Assembly: GCA_045807945.1 (NCBI GenBank)
Contig: JBJMGI010000092.1
Location: forward strand, 1 to 64,000
Length of the DNA: 64,000 bases
Origin: CAVQGF01 sp045807945
GTDB lineage: Bacteria; Acidobacteriota; Terriglobia; Terriglobales; Acidobacteriaceae
Direction: 5' to 3'
Shown: one piece after another, positions 51,599 to 59,198 of the stretch
Position numbering within the stretch: position 1 is the stretch's first letter
Layout: each line of letters opens with the position of its first letter
Notes under the pieces: model-generated
The model's database searches: none
Told to the model about the DNA's origin: nothing
What the model saw: only the letters and a program-made list of their open reading frames with translations
Position numbers and translations under genes: made by a program

Positions 51599-52948
51599 AT
51601 GAGATCGCACCGTTCATTTCTTGCACTGTTCCTGATCACAGGACTTGCACTTTCCCCATTCGCCCTCGCGCAGAGCCCAAACACGTCGCCCGCGCCGGCC
51701 GCTACGACCACTACGACTACGACGACCACGACCCAGGCGCCTGCTGCGAATCCCGCGGACGCTGAGCAGCAGCCGTTGAGTCTCGATGATCTGCTTGCCA
51801 TCCTGAAAGATAAAAAGCAGTCGCGCAATGCCGCTTCCATCGTGACCGCGCACGGCACCAATTTTGATTTGTCGAAAGACAACGTCGAGAAGATCCGGAA
51901 AGCCGGCGGCGACGAGCAACTGATTTCCACCATCGCGCTGCAGAGTGGGCAAGATGATCCCACAAAGCCCGACATGAAGGCCGATAGTCAGATAAAGCAC
52001 GATGGATCCGAGAAAGACGTGGACGCCATCGGAAATCGCGATGTGGGCAAGCGCGGCTTCGGTAATTGGTATTCGATCGAGAAGGAAATGGCGATGGGCA
52101 AGGCATACGCCCAGCAGGTCGAGTCCACCGTCAAGCTGGTTCAGGACCCTGTCGTCAACGAGTACGTGAACCGGATCGGGCAGAATCTGGTGCGCAATTC
52201 CGACGCGAAGGTCCCGTTCACGATCAAGGTCGTTGACTCCGATGAGATTAACGCCTTCGCTCTTCCCGGCGGCTACTTCTACGTGAACTCCGGTCTCATT
52301 CTCGCCGCCGATGATGAATCGGAACTTGCGGGCGTTATGGCCCACGAGATCGCTCACGTGGCCGCTCGCCATGCCATGCGTCAGCAGACACGCGGCAACC
52401 TGGCGCAGATCGCGACTATCCCCCTGATCTTTGTGGGTGGCGGAATCGGTTACGCTGCCCGCCAGGCGGTCAGCCTTGCACTTCCGCTGACGTTTATGAA
52501 GTTTTCGCGCGGATTCGAGGCCGAGGCCGATTATCTTGGAGTGCAGTACATGTATAAGACCGGCTACGATCCGAACTCGTTCGTCTCGTTCTTTGAAAAA
52601 GTGCAAGCCACTGAGAAGAAGAAACCGGGCTCGCTAGCTAAAGCCTTCGCCAGCCATCCGCAGACTCCTGATCGCATTTCCGAGACGCAAAAGGAGATTT
52701 CCACGATTCTCCCTGCACGCGAGCAGTACATCGTCACCACGTCGGAGTTCGATGACGTGAAGTCGCGTCTGGCGTCCATCGAGAACCGCCGCAAGATCAA
52801 CGATAACGATAAGGACAAGCCTAGCCTGCGTCGCGCTTCCAACGGCGGGAATGGCGGGGACAAGCCCGATACTAACCAGCGCACCGACAAGGACAAAGAC
52901 AAGAATGGGGACGACGTTCCTCCCGTCCTTCATCGCCGCGACGATTGA
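51599..52948 (+). CDS. Secreted M48-family zinc metalloprotease (BepA/Oma1-like)
   Basis: 449 residues from ATG 51599; the frame opens at 51419 but the later Met starts a clear signal peptide ('SFLALFLITGLALSPFALA'). The zinc site is 'VMAHEIAHVAARHA' (about 246) with the third ligand in 'FEAEADYLG' (about 307). Family members degrade misassembled envelope proteins in the periplasm. A run of ten threonines (about residues 37-46) and the acidic region to about 150 precede the protease core; the C-terminus is a charged, disordered tail. A TATAAT occurs at 51545-51550 but no good -35. Confidence 0.87.
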   Translation: MRSHRSFLALFLITGLALSPFALAQSPNTSPAPAATTTTTTTTTTQAPAANPADAEQQPLSLDDLLAILKDKKQSRNAASIVTAHGTNFDLSKDNVEKIRKAGGDEQLISTIALQSGQDDPTKPDMKADSQIKHDGSEKDVDAIGNRDVGKRGFGNWYSIEKEMAMGKAYAQQVESTVKLVQDPVVNEYVNRIGQNLVRNSDAKVPFTIKVVDSDEINAFALPGGYFYVNSGLILAADDESELAGVMAHEIAHVAARHAMRQQTRGNLAQIATIPLIFVGGGIGYAARQAVSLALPLTFMKFSRGFEAEADYLGVQYMYKTGYDPNSFVSFFEKVQATEKKKPGSLAKAFASHPQTPDRISETQKEISTILPAREQYIVTTSEFDDVKSRLASIENRRKINDNDKDKPSLRRASNGGNGGDKPDTNQRTDKDKDKNGDDVPPVLHRRDD

Positions 52949-52970
52949 TCCAAGTTGCAATAAAGCAAAA

Positions 52971-53000
52971 ACGGCAGCCAATGGCTGCCGTTTTTATTTT
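52971..53000. terminator. Bidirectional intrinsic terminator after the M48 protease
   Basis: ACGGCAGCC (52971-52979) and GGCTGCCGT (52983-52991) make a perfect 9-bp stem with a three-base loop. It is followed by TTTTATTTT on the plus strand and preceded by an A-rich stretch, so it should terminate both the protease transcript and the convergent minus-strand gene. Confidence 0.88.
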
Positions 53001-53013
53001 CCTCTGAAAGGGA

Positions 53014-53229
53014 TTATCGGTGCTGCATGTTGTCGTGGATCTTGCGCATCGCAAGCTCGCTGCTATCGCCAGATAGCAGCCGTATCAGCGCTCGCTGCGA
53101 GTCGATCACGCGGCCTTGCTCGAAGTTCACTGCCGAAACGAATATGAAGGCGATACCGATGATGATCGTCAACCGGCTCTGGCGCCAGTGAAGGGAAAGC
53201 TTGGCAAGATCGATTCTTGGTTTCTGCAC
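53014..53229 (-). CDS. Small single-membrane-segment protein of unknown function
   Basis: 71 residues with one hydrophobic segment ('LTIIIGIAFIFVSAVNF', about 20-36) and a charged C-terminal half. GTG start without a visible ribosome site. It lies 36 bases after the GAF-GGDEF gene and just before the terminator, so it may be the last gene of that transcript. No family is recognised. Confidence 0.45.
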   Translation of the reverse strand: MQKPRIDLAKLSLHWRQSRLTIIIGIAFIFVSAVNFEQGRVIDSQRALIRLLSGDSSELAMRKIHDNMQHR

Positions 53230-53265
53230 AATGGTGAGAATAGCAGAGCGCGACAGCAGTTGTAT

Positions 53266-54756
53266 CTAAGAAGCGCCAGCAGACGACGATTCGCTTTTCG
53301 ATTCTCCCAGTCGCGACAGCAGGGTGCGCGCCAACTCCATTTCGTTGTCGCAATCTTCGGGAAAGTTTGCCCGCCCCGTTCGCACCCGCACCACCAGCCG
53401 TCCTCCAACTTTTGCCGCCGGATTCGCCTCGATCTGGGCACATAGCTTCCTCACCACGTTAAGGGCTTGCTCCGACCCTGTTTCCGGCAGGATCATCGCG
53501 AACTGATCGCCGCCATAGCGGCAGATCACGTCCACCCCACGGAGCTGCTGCTTCATGATCATGGCTACGTTGCGCAGCAGCATATCTCCTGCATCGAAGC
53601 CAGCAGCGGAGTTGATCTCGCGCAACCCACCCAGGTCCACCAACACGACTGAAAAGGTGCCGCGATAGCGTCGCGCGCGCCCTGTCTCGAGCCCTAGCGC
53701 AATGTGGAAATACCGCTGGTTGTAAACCCCGGTCAGCGAATCAGTGTTGCTTACGCGGCGCAACTCGTCCGCAAGCTGCACATTTCGGATAGCAGTCGCG
53801 CAAACGTCGGTGGCGGCCTGTGCGATGGACCGGTCATCCACAGTAAAGAAATTCGCCTCCGGATGAATGACCAGAAGGGCGCCCAAAGTTTCGGCAAAGG
53901 AGATCAGTGGGACGCATAGCTCCGAGCCGGAACCGGGAAGAGCGTGCGCCCAATCGGAACGCGAATTTACATCGTTCACCAGGACGTTCATACGAGCTTC
54001 AAACGCCTGTGCCAGGATTCCTTTAGAAGCGATGGCGGAGTAGTCTCCCGGCCAATCGTTGCGAGTGCCGGAGTGTGAACGTAATTCCAGCGGTCCGTCA
54101 GGGCCGCGCAGAAGTATTCCGACCTCGGACCCTTCAAATGTGTCGCTCAGCAGGTCGGCTAGGGTGCTCAGCAGTTGGTCTAGGTCGCTCGATGCGGTAG
54201 TGGCGCGGGCGATCAGGTGGATGATCTCGATCTGGCGCATGCGCCGGCGCTCGGTGGAGTGCAGCCGGGTGTTCTCAAGCGCGACCGCCGCCTGGCTGGC
54301 AAACAGCGCCAGTAGTCCGATCATGTCATCACGGAAGTAGTCCGGTTTTGTGCTCTCGATGTCCAGGACGCCGATGACCGTGTCTCGCACGATCAGGGGA
54401 AGTGCCAATTCGCTGCGAATCCCCTCGGCGGCTTTTAGGTAACGGGGTTCGCGGGTTACATCGGGAACATAAAGTGGAGCTTTATGTTCTGCCGCCCAGC
54501 CGGTAACACCTTGTTCGCCGATCTTCACCCGCCGGCTAGCGGTGGTGTCCTGATCGTAGCCATTCTGCGCGCGAACGTAGAGCTCATTCGAAGAGGCATC
54601 CACAAGCATCACCGCACAATTTGAGATCCCAAAGTAGTTTCTAACGATCAGCAGGATGTGGTGCAGAACGGTGTCCAGGTCCACGCTGGAAAGGATCATC
54701 TCCGTTGCTTCTTGCAACACGGCGACGTCGCGGATGCTGGACTGGATCTCTCGCAA
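53266..54756 (-). CDS. GAF-GAF-GGDEF protein, possible diguanylate cyclase
   Basis: 496 residues: GAF domain 1 (about 20-165), GAF domain 2 (about 180-320) and a GGDEF-type domain (about 330-490). The active-site motif reads GGDQF near residue 412 instead of GGDEF; the metal-binding acidic residue that replaces Glu is Gln, which may lower or abolish cyclase activity. No membrane segment, so it senses cytoplasmic ligands. A possible counterpart to the HD-GYP protein upstream in the window, but with uncertain activity. Confidence 0.85.
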   Translation of the reverse strand: MREIQSSIRDVAVLQEATEMILSSVDLDTVLHHILLIVRNYFGISNCAVMLVDASSNELYVRAQNGYDQDTTASRRVKIGEQGVTGWAAEHKAPLYVPDVTREPRYLKAAEGIRSELALPLIVRDTVIGVLDIESTKPDYFRDDMIGLLALFASQAAVALENTRLHSTERRRMRQIEIIHLIARATTASSDLDQLLSTLADLLSDTFEGSEVGILLRGPDGPLELRSHSGTRNDWPGDYSAIASKGILAQAFEARMNVLVNDVNSRSDWAHALPGSGSELCVPLISFAETLGALLVIHPEANFFTVDDRSIAQAATDVCATAIRNVQLADELRRVSNTDSLTGVYNQRYFHIALGLETGRARRYRGTFSVVLVDLGGLREINSAAGFDAGDMLLRNVAMIMKQQLRGVDVICRYGGDQFAMILPETGSEQALNVVRKLCAQIEANPAAKVGGRLVVRVRTGRANFPEDCDNEMELARTLLSRLGESKSESSSAGAS

Positions 54757-54875
54757 AGGAAGGCCTCAGGGGGAACTTGGATTATACGATTTTTTGCCGC
54801 TCGTACTATTAGGGGAATCAAGGGTTGCAACTGATGGTATGCTGAGCAGCAATTTCAGCAGACAAGAAGGAAAGC

Positions 54876-55343
54876 ATGGGGCAGCCCGGCGGGAACATTG
54901 TTCTCGAGGTGAGCGCGTACATGACGCGCAACGTGACTACCTTGCGTAATGACAGCCACCTGCTCGATGCAGCCCTGCTGATCCGACGCACCGGCAAGCG
55001 TCATGTGCCCATCCTGGATGAGAACGGCAAATTGGTTGGGATCATCAGTGATCGCGACGTCTCGCGGCTTTCGCCTTCGATGCTCGCGAATATGACCCCA
55101 GACGATTACAACCGGGTATTTGAGGCGACTCCCATAACCGCGGCCATGACCAAAAATCCAATCACCATTGCCCCGGATGCTCCGGTGCGCGATGCGGTGA
55201 ATATGCTCTATAGCAAGCGCGTGAGCGCGCTCCCCGTGGTGGATGGCGACCAGTTGGTCGGCATCGTCACCATCTCAGACATGTTGGGACTGCTGAATCA
55301 ACTGCTAGCAGACGGAGAATCGGCTTCGGGCGCAACGCCCTAA
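54876..55343 (+). CDS. CBS-pair domain protein
   Basis: 155 residues made of two CBS motifs: 'MTRNVTTLRNDSHLLDAALL' (about 10-30, with 'VGIISDRDVSR' later) and 'MTKNPITIAPDAPVRDAVNM' (about 90-109, with 'LVGIVTISDMLGLL'). CBS pairs bind adenosine nucleotides and sense energy state. There is no enzyme domain, so it may regulate a partner. Divergent from the GAF-GGDEF gene. Confidence 0.85.
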   Translation: MGQPGGNIVLEVSAYMTRNVTTLRNDSHLLDAALLIRRTGKRHVPILDENGKLVGIISDRDVSRLSPSMLANMTPDDYNRVFEATPITAAMTKNPITIAPDAPVRDAVNMLYSKRVSALPVVDGDQLVGIVTISDMLGLLNQLLADGESASGATP

Positions 55344-55350
55344 TCCGCCT

Positions 55351-55581
55351 TTACGCTGCGCGCTGGTGCAGCGGCTCTTGCAGAGCGTTGTCGTTCGCTT
55401 CTTCGCGGCCCACGACCTTCATCGTCTTCCAGTCGTAAGCGAACTCGCGGCCGCAATCCAGACAAACCACGTATGTGCCGGTGATGCGGGAAGCTTCGGA
55501 ACGCTTGTTTCTGCTCGTAATGGGGAAACTGTAATTCTTGTGCCAGCACCCAAAAAACAGGTCTACCAGACTCGTCATCAT
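55351..55581 (-). CDS. Small zinc-ribbon-like protein of unknown function
   Basis: About 76 residues. 'VCLDCGREFAYDWKTMKVV' resembles a zinc ribbon knuckle; a further Cys occurs in 'FFGCWHK'. ATG 55581 or 55578 can start it, with GAGGGG upstream. Cytoplasmic, no catalytic motif. It converges with the CBS gene (8 bases apart). Confidence 0.5.
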   Translation of the reverse strand: MMTSLVDLFFGCWHKNYSFPITSRNKRSEASRITGTYVVCLDCGREFAYDWKTMKVVGREEANDNALQEPLHQRAA

Positions 55582-55713
55582 TACCACACCCCTCAGGAAG
55601 GGCCCAATTGCTGAATGGTTCTGCCCGGAGCTTTTCGGCTCCAGGTACTTAGATTCAGGAACATGCCTTTGGGTTTCAACCTTAGGGGATTGAATTGGTG
55701 CGGAAATGGTGCG

Positions 55714-55962
55714 TCAGACCCCGGACTTTTTGGCGTCCTTGCACTTGGACATAATGGCGGCGCGAAGCTTATCGCGCAATGGCTCGGGCAGGTCGTAGAC
55801 TTCCTGATTGCGGTGGATCTCGATCGTGGTCTCAGTTGTCTTGAGAACGACAAAGCAGTTGTGGCACCAATGCAGGTGCTCTTCCAATTCGGCGCGGTCC
55901 TTCTGGCTAATGGCGCCGTCCAGGTAGTCGGTCAACTCGTTGAGAAATTCTTTGCAGGTCAC
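55714..55962 (-). CDS. Zinc-binding anti-sigma factor (ZAS type)
   Basis: 82 residues. 'EEHLHWCHNC' matches the His-x3-Cys-x2-Cys zinc motif of anti-sigma factors. No membrane segment, so it is a cytoplasmic regulator. It lies 2 bases after the ECF sigma gene and probably inhibits that sigma factor; the usual trigger is oxidation or a ligand, but none can be named. Confidence 0.8.
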   Translation of the reverse strand: MTCKEFLNELTDYLDGAISQKDRAELEEHLHWCHNCFVVLKTTETTIEIHRNQEVYDLPEPLRDKLRAAIMSKCKDAKKSGV

Positions 55963-55964
55963 GG

Positions 55965-56612
55965 CTACGCGACGCCGTCCTTTTTCTTTTTGAAGTAGCG
56001 GTTCAAGCGTTCCCGTAGTTGCAAGCGCGCGCGCAACAGTCGCGATTTCACCGCCGGAACGCTCAGCTGGAGCGCCTCGGCCGTCTCTTCGGTTGAGAGC
56101 CCTTCCACGTCGCGCAGCACGAAAACCGTGCGGAAGCTCGCGGGCAGGCCCTGAATGTTCCGGCTGAGGATATCTTTCAGCTCAGCCTGGTTGTACATCT
56201 GCTCCGGGTTCGGGCTCCAGTCCGCGATCTCGCGGGGTATGGAGTCGTCGTCGGTCTCGATGTCTTCGTCTATCGAGACAGTTCGCCCGGTGCCGGTACG
56301 CCGCTTGCGCAGACGCATCAGCGCCTCGTTCACGGCGATTCGGACCAGCCAAGTATAAAACTTCGACTGTTCCTGGAAGCGCTCGAGGTTCTGGTAAGCC
56401 TTCAGGAAGGCGTCCTGCACCACGTCTTCCGCGTCTTCGCGGTTCTGCGTGATGTGGTTCGCGATCCGAAAGACGTTCCGGTCGTAGCGCCGGACCAGCT
56501 CTTCAAACGCGCTGACGTCGCCTCCCTTAGCGGCCCTTACAAGGGCCAGCTCTTCGGCGGAGGCGTAATCAGCTCCTGCGGATTGGATGGGCGGTGTCAC
56601 AGGGGGATTCAC
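55965..56612 (-). CDS. ECF sigma factor (RpoE-like)
   Basis: 215 residues, GTG start. Region 2: 'FEELVRRYDRNVFRIANHIT' and 'DAEDVVQDAFLKAYQNL'. Region 4: 'LPASFRTVFVLRDVEGLSTE' and 'ALQLSVPAVKSRLLRARLQL'. A typical RpoE-group sigma factor. Its cognate anti-sigma gene follows 2 bases later. Divergent from the CuA-type lipoprotein gene. An inverted repeat GTCTAAAT...ATTTAGAC lies upstream at 56726-56759. Confidence 0.9.
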   Translation of the reverse strand: MNPPVTPPIQSAGADYASAEELALVRAAKGGDVSAFEELVRRYDRNVFRIANHITQNREDAEDVVQDAFLKAYQNLERFQEQSKFYTWLVRIAVNEALMRLRKRRTGTGRTVSIDEDIETDDDSIPREIADWSPNPEQMYNQAELKDILSRNIQGLPASFRTVFVLRDVEGLSTEETAEALQLSVPAVKSRLLRARLQLRERLNRYFKKKKDGVA

Positions 56613-56725
56613 AAAAATTGCCCTAATTCCAGGGGTACAGCTTCCCGGCTCGTCCGTAGGCGAAACCGGAACCTTTGACTTTAAAGCAAAGCGCTCGATT
56701 CTTCAAACCGTATAACCCGCCGAGC

Positions 56726-56759
56726 GTCTAAATATTCCCTCAGGAACGCTCATTTAGAC
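56726..56759. promoter_or_regulatory. Inverted repeat between the ECF sigma and CuA lipoprotein genes
   Basis: GTCTAAAT (56726-56733) and ATTTAGAC (56752-56759) are perfect inverted 8-mers with an 18-base spacer, in the divergent promoter region. It could be an operator or paired promoter elements. No clear sigma-70 promoter was found here. Confidence 0.3.
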
Positions 56760-56772
56760 TGGACTCACACTC

Positions 56773-57111
56773 ATGAAAAGCCTTTTTTTCACACTGTGCC
56801 TAGCGGCTGCACTCGCCGGCTGCGCGAAGAAGCCGCTCTCGGAGCGGATAAACATCACTATGAAGAAGTACGAGTTCAGTCCGCCTGAGGTTCACGTCAA
56901 GCGGGGACAAAGAGTGCTGTTCGTGATCAATTCGCTCGACACCCAGCACGGCTTCCACGTGGAAGAGTTCGGTATCAACGAGCCCGTCAAAAAAGGGCAG
57001 ACGGCAGAGGTCGAATTCGAGTCCGATAAACCGGGCACATTCCCGATGAATTGCAGCATCATCTGCGGCTCGCGGCACGACGACATGGAAGGCAAAATCA
57101 TTGTCGAGTAG
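56773..57111 (+). CDS. CuA-type cupredoxin lipoprotein
   Basis: 112 residues. Lipoprotein signal with the lipobox ending at Cys17 ('ALAGC'), so it is anchored in a membrane. The cupredoxin fold carries the full binuclear CuA ligand set: His59 and C94-x3-C98-x3-H102-x2-M105 ('CSIICGSRHDDM'). CuA sites normally accept electrons in cytochrome oxidase subunit II and nitrous-oxide reductase. Here the domain is alone, so it may be an electron carrier or copper chaperone. Divergent from the ECF sigma gene. Confidence 0.83.
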   Translation: MKSLFFTLCLAAALAGCAKKPLSERINITMKKYEFSPPEVHVKRGQRVLFVINSLDTQHGFHVEEFGINEPVKKGQTAEVEFESDKPGTFPMNCSIICGSRHDDMEGKIIVE

Positions 57112-57158
57112 CCCGCCGAGGGCTTCTAAGGGCATCCACTGAAGCAACTGCGATTCGA

Positions 57159-57186
57159 TTGACACTCGGTAGAAAGGCCATATAAT
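57159..57186 (+). promoter_or_regulatory. Consensus sigma-70 promoter
   Basis: TTGACA (57159-57164) and TATAAT (57181-57186) are both perfect, with a 16-base spacer (optimum is 17). Transcription should start near 57193, about 55 bases before the repeat/GAF gene at 57249. The gene may be strongly and constitutively expressed. Confidence 0.8.
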
Positions 57187-57248
57187 CAGCGTCGGAATCC
57201 TCCTTACAGCCAGAAGCCCCCGGTTTTGGCACGGATCCTCCAACAATC

Positions 57249-59192
57249 ATGTCTGAGTCCAAAGATATTCAAAATCTGATCGAGCGCGTGGTCGGAGAAG
57301 TCTCTGAGCGCCGTATTACCGAGCTGCGCAAAGACGTGGTCAAGCGCATCACACGCGAGTCGGAAGACATTGTGGACGCCGTCTTCGCCGAAGTCTCCGA
57401 TACCCATCTGCCCGAGCTCCGCAAAGATGTTGTCAACAGCGTTCTAAAAGAGACGCAGGATGGCATCGAAGGCGCCGTCAACGAAGCCATCGATTCCCGT
57501 GCCAAAGAATTCCGCAAAGAACTCGTCAATCGCATCTCCGAAGAATCCAAGATCGTCACCCACGGCGTGATTGCGGAAGCACTCGATTCCAGCCTTGACG
57601 AACTGAAGCAGGAAGTGGTGGGCCGCGTCGCAGGCGAGGCGCAAGCTTCAGTCGAACGCGCGATGAACGCGACCCTGGACAAGCGCCTTGGCGATTTGCG
57701 TGGCGAGATCATAGAGAAGCTGGCGCAGGAAGCGCGCAAGATGTTCGAGCAGATGGTCCCGCACATCATGGACGCGCAGCTCGGCCAAATGCGCGCCGAT
57801 CTCAGCGGGCGCATGACCCAGGAAGTACAGGCCACGCTCGAAAAGACTGTCCCCGAGGTCCTCGAGAAGCGCATGAACACGGTGCGCGATGAGGTCATTG
57901 CGAAGGTCAACCAGAAAACGCACAAATCCATAGACAATCTGGTGCCGGAACTCATTGATAAAGGCATCGGCGAAATGCGCTCAGACGTGATTGCGCGCAT
58001 GAACAAGAGCACCAAGAGCACGATCGAAGGCACGATCCCGAACATCGTGGAGAAGCGCCTGTCGGCGTTGCGCAAAGAAGTGACCGACGGCGTGATGAGC
58101 AAGACGCGCGAGTCGGTGGACAAGCTGCTTCCCGAAGTCTTCGCCGATCGCGTCGACGAGATGAAGAAAGATTCCGCCACGAGAATTTGGAAAGAGCTCG
58201 AGCCCATATTGGCGAAGGGCAAGGGCAAATCGCAGGATAAGGATCGTGAAGAGGATGCGCACGCCGCCGTCGCAAGTACCAGCGGAACGCTTGACGCAGC
58301 TGTGGCTTCAATCCAGCAAGCGACCAGTCAGTCCGAGATTCTCCGTACGTTGCTCGAAGGCGCCTCAAATTTCACCGGACGCGCCGCTCTCTTCATCATA
58401 AAGGGGAACAGTCTCGCCGGATGGCAAGGACGCGGCTTTAAAGATAACGACAAAGTTAAGAGTTACAACCTGAGCGCTGGCCAGGGACTCGCAGCACGCG
58501 CCATCAACGATCGCACTCCGGTTGCAGCCTCGGCTTCCGAGTTCGACGACGGTTTCATCTCAGGTGTCGGCGCCCCGTCACAAGGAAACGCCAACGTTCT
58601 GCCGCTGCTTGTGAAAGATAAGGTTCCCGCGGTCATGTACGCCGACGGCGGCACCGAGAAAAACGGCAAGTCCGACGCTTCCGCTCTGCAATTGCTGGTG
58701 CGCACCGCCGGGCTTTGGCTCGAAGTGCTCGCTATGCGCAAGGCTGGTGGGGTAATGACCACGGCATCTTCTCCGGAAGCAGCCGCGGCAGCAGTGGAAT
58801 CAGCGACGATGCTGACGCCTACGCCGGCTCCGGGAAGCATCAAGGCTCCTGCCGCAGCTGCGATGGCGGCGGCTGCCCCTGCATCCGCGCCGCCTTCCGC
58901 TGGTCCTGCAGTCATCGCTCCAGGTGACGAAGAGGTCCACAAGAAAGCCAAGCGCTTTGCGAAACTTCTGGTGGACGAGATCAAGCTTTACAATCAAGGT
59001 AAGGTTAACGAAGGTCGCCAGAATAGCGATCTCTACGATCGGCTGCGTGAAGACATTGATAAGAGCAAGGCCACTTACGATAAACGTTACGGCAGCACTC
59101 CGGCCGCCTCTGCCAATTACTTCAACGAAGAGATCGTTCGCGTGTTGGCCGACAATGATGCCGCGCTCATGGGCAGTAACTTTAACCGCTAG
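57249..59192 (+). CDS. Helical 31-residue-repeat and GAF-domain protein
   Basis: 647 residues. Residues 24-302 are nine consecutive repeats of exactly 31 residues, each beginning with a pattern like 'ELRKDV' ('PELRKDVVNS', 'GQMRADLSGR', 'SALRKEVTDG'), predicted to be all helical. A partial tenth unit follows. A GAF-like domain covers about 350-500. A Pro/Ala-rich linker (about 520-570) leads to a conserved C-terminal segment with 'KRFAKLLVDEIKLYNQGKV' and 'DDALMGSNF'-like end ('NDAALMGSNFNR'). No membrane segment or catalytic motif. Function unknown; a long helical scaffold with a ligand sensor is likely. A consensus sigma-70 promoter precedes it. Confidence 0.75.
   Translation: MSESKDIQNLIERVVGEVSERRITELRKDVVKRITRESEDIVDAVFAEVSDTHLPELRKDVVNSVLKETQDGIEGAVNEAIDSRAKEFRKELVNRISEESKIVTHGVIAEALDSSLDELKQEVVGRVAGEAQASVERAMNATLDKRLGDLRGEIIEKLAQEARKMFEQMVPHIMDAQLGQMRADLSGRMTQEVQATLEKTVPEVLEKRMNTVRDEVIAKVNQKTHKSIDNLVPELIDKGIGEMRSDVIARMNKSTKSTIEGTIPNIVEKRLSALRKEVTDGVMSKTRESVDKLLPEVFADRVDEMKKDSATRIWKELEPILAKGKGKSQDKDREEDAHAAVASTSGTLDAAVASIQQATSQSEILRTLLEGASNFTGRAALFIIKGNSLAGWQGRGFKDNDKVKSYNLSAGQGLAARAINDRTPVAASASEFDDGFISGVGAPSQGNANVLPLLVKDKVPAVMYADGGTEKNGKSDASALQLLVRTAGLWLEVLAMRKAGGVMTTASSPEAAAAAVESATMLTPTPAPGSIKAPAAAAMAAAAPASAPPSAGPAVIAPGDEEVHKKAKRFAKLLVDEIKLYNQGKVNEGRQNSDLYDRLREDIDKSKATYDKRYGSTPAASANYFNEEIVRVLADNDAALMGSNFNR
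57318..58154 (+). repeat. Nine-fold 93-bp coding repeat
   Basis: Nine in-frame units of 93 bp (31 codons) without indels, diverged at the DNA level but keeping length and the Arg/Lys-Asp/Glu pattern near the start of each. The exact length suggests structural constraint on the helical repeat. Confidence 0.85.
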
Positions 59193-59198
59193 GTTAGT

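Noticed and set aside
55628..55643. Small hairpin GGAGC...GCTCC downstream of the anti-sigma gene
   Set aside because: Short stem without a T-run in either direction; not convincing as a terminator.
57269..58228. 319-codon minus-strand open frame opposite the 31-residue repeats
   Set aside because: It reflects the codon periodicity of the repeats, is Ser/Arg-rich without motifs, and the plus strand has a promoter and clear domains.
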